A stretch of DNA of 64,000 nucleotides, taken from JAZKAR01 sp040389065. GTDB taxonomy: Bacteria > Pseudomonadota > Gammaproteobacteria > Burkholderiales > Casimicrobiaceae. Position 1 is the first letter of the stretch, and the number at the start of each line of letters is the position of its first letter. The notes beneath the pieces were generated by a model. It saw nothing but the letters and a program-made list of their open reading frames with translations. It made no database searches and was not told the origin of the DNA. The DNA lies in contig JAZKAR010000009.1 of NCBI GenBank assembly GCA_040389065.1, positions 62,001 through 126,000 on the forward strand, given 5' to 3'. Made by a program: the position numbers and the translations under genes. Shown piece by piece: positions 62,904 through 64,000 of the stretch.

Positions 62904-63797
62904 ATGACATCAAATATTGGATGGGAACTTTACCGTACATTTCTTCATGTTTTGAAGGAAGGCTCATTATCTGCAGCTGCACGTAATCTTGGTACTACTC
63001 AACCTACAGTAGGCCGCCATATTGCTGCTCTAGAAGAAGCTTTAGGCGCTGTACTTTTTACACGATCTCAGGCAGGGCTAACCCCCACTGAAGTAGCTCT
63101 AATCATTAGAAAACATGCAGAAACTATTGAAAATACAGTTGCCTCATTAGAACGAACGGTATCAAGTAATGGCAGTAAAATTTCGGGTGTTGTGCGCATC
63201 ACTGCAAGCGAAGTAGTAGGCATAGAAGTCTTGCCTTCAATCATTACACGTTTACGTAACAACTATCCGGATTTGAGAATAGAACTAGTAGCATCTAATC
63301 GTTTACAAGATTTACTTCACCGTGAAGCTGATATTGCTATACGCATGGTATCGCCCAAACAAGAACAGCTCATAGCACGTCGTATCGGAAATATCGAACT
63401 CGGCTTATATGCTCGCCAAGAATACCTAACACAACATGGAATTCCGCAAACATTACATGACTTAGCAAACTATTCGATCATCGGTTATGACCAAACGAAT
63501 GCTTTCTTACGTAATGCCAGTAAGACCTTACCAGACATTTCTCGTACAAATTTTTCTTTAGCCACTGATAGCGATCTTGCACAACTTGCTTTTATTCGTT
63601 CTGGAGCTGGCATAGGTGTTTGCCAAGTACTTTTAGCCAAACGTGACCATAACCTCTCAAGGGTATTAGCGCATGCTTTTTCCATGCAATTAGACACTTG
63701 GATCACTATGCATGAAGATTTACGCCATATTCCATGCTGTAAAATTGTTTTTGATGCTCTAGCCGAAGGGTTAACAGAGTATCTTGAGAATAATTAG
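62904..63797 (+). CDS. LysR-type transcriptional regulator
   Basis: The 297-residue regulator has a LysR helix-turn-helix (FLHVLKEGSLSAAARNLGTTQPTVGRHIAALEEALG) and a periplasmic-binding-like effector domain with GVVRITASEVVGIEVLPSIITRLR, DIAIRMVSPKQEQLIARRIG and FIRSGAGIGVCQVLLA. I prefer ATG 62904 to the TTG at 62877, because the helix begins soon after it, though the ribosome site is weak. It is divergent from the epimerase gene, its likely target. The effector is unknown. Confidence 0.87.
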   Translation: MTSNIGWELYRTFLHVLKEGSLSAAARNLGTTQPTVGRHIAALEEALGAVLFTRSQAGLTPTEVALIIRKHAETIENTVASLERTVSSNGSKISGVVRITASEVVGIEVLPSIITRLRNNYPDLRIELVASNRLQDLLHREADIAIRMVSPKQEQLIARRIGNIELGLYARQEYLTQHGIPQTLHDLANYSIIGYDQTNAFLRNASKTLPDISRTNFSLATDSDLAQLAFIRSGAGIGVCQVLLAKRDHNLSRVLAHAFSMQLDTWITMHEDLRHIPCCKIVFDALAEGLTEYLENN

Positions 63798-63931
63798 CTA
63801 AAAACAAAACCATTTTCGTACAATAACTTACACCTAAAATTACAAGTGGAGCTCTGCCCTTTACTTTCCACGTACAATGTTAACTATGCCTTCTAATAAA
63901 TTTTGCTATTTCGCAATCTTTAGGCACTTTT

Positions 63932-64000
63932 TCAATTCGCTACTGCATCCAATATTCTAATTGCACGTTTGACGTGCTCAAACTTAAATGTCTTCTGGAT
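63932..64000 (-). CDS. Possible 3' end of a gene running off the right edge
   Basis: On the minus strand the frame from the window edge reads QKTFKFEHVKRAIRILDAV then AN and a TGA stop at 63932-63934. Only 22 residues are visible, too few to name a family. It may be a real C-terminus or a chance open stretch. Confidence 0.25.
   Translation of the reverse strand: MQKTFKFEHVKRAIRILDAVAN

Noticed and set aside
1..64000. tRNA, rRNA and CRISPR arrays
   Set aside because: I looked for T-loop-like sequences and regularly spaced repeats and found none; a covariance-model scan would be needed to exclude divergent tRNAs.

Overview
The window is an AT-rich (about 40% GC by eye), gene-dense stretch of a Gram-negative chromosome. 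Gene content and order point to a betaproteobacterium near Burkholderiales/Neisseriales: minCDE, rluC divergent from a long-tailed rne, pyrG followed by kdsA, a PabB-PabC fusion, GspM/GspN, KdsA (LPS), PilY1, a PEP-CTERM protein, and a dgdR/dgdA pair whose residue numbering matches the Burkholderia cepacia enzyme. The exact genus cannot be read from the sequence. No tRNA, rRNA, CRISPR array or complete insertion sequence was found.

Layout. 1-2.5 kb: the 3' end of purA, then the division-site operon minC-minD-minE. 2.5-10.3 kb: a PfkB kinase, a lipoprotein, a DUF2076 protein, an AI-2E family permease, a cation diffusion facilitator, a TerB-like protein and a membrane metallophosphoesterase. 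9.5-13.3 kb (minus strand): greA, pabBC, gspM and gspN, an unusual arrangement without gspL. 13.9-20.6 kb: a KefB-type antiporter, two tandem paralogous membrane proteins resembling GT-C glycosyltransferases, and ubiD. 20.7-30.9 kb: rluC and rne around a long structured leader, a SurA-like chaperone with one parvulin domain, kbl-tdh for threonine breakdown, and rarA. 31-36.4 kb: a PEP-CTERM protein behind a very AT-rich intergenic region, pyrG-kdsA, and an isolated astA. 36.5-45.5 kb: a NarX-like histidine kinase with no adjacent regulator, then two tandem PilY1 adhesins. 45.5-53.6 kb: an Asp/Glu racemase, a small secreted protein, a secreted alpha/beta hydrolase, a free CheB domain, and a 1379-residue CheB-CheR-PAS-kinase-receiver hybrid. 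53.6-55.6 kb: a compact arsR-arsC-acr3 arsenic operon. 55.6-59.1 kb: small accessory genes (C39-like, DMT exporter, SanA/YdcF-like, GNAT, ceramidase-like). 59.2-63.8 kb: dgdR/dgdA, an NAD-dependent epimerase with a divergent LysR regulator, and at the right edge a possible gene fragment.

Main unexplained structures. (1) A dispersed palindromic repeat of about 65-130 bp with terminal inverted repeats (core GTTACGCAGTT) occurs four times, always between genes. It looks like a MITE or REP-like family. (2) An identical 18-bp motif lies upstream of both the racemase and the small secreted protein, in the same orientation. (3) The 10-N assembly gap inside dgdA is an artefact: removing the Ns and a 7-base duplicated overlap restores the frame and gives exactly 433 residues with catalytic residues at their known numbers. 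(4) The rne leader contains three hairpins, one resembling the terminator behind the gene. I did not find a multi-gene system that I could defend as wholly new. The best candidates for follow-up are the repeat family, the shared promoter motif, the tandem PilY1 pair and the paired GT-C-like proteins.
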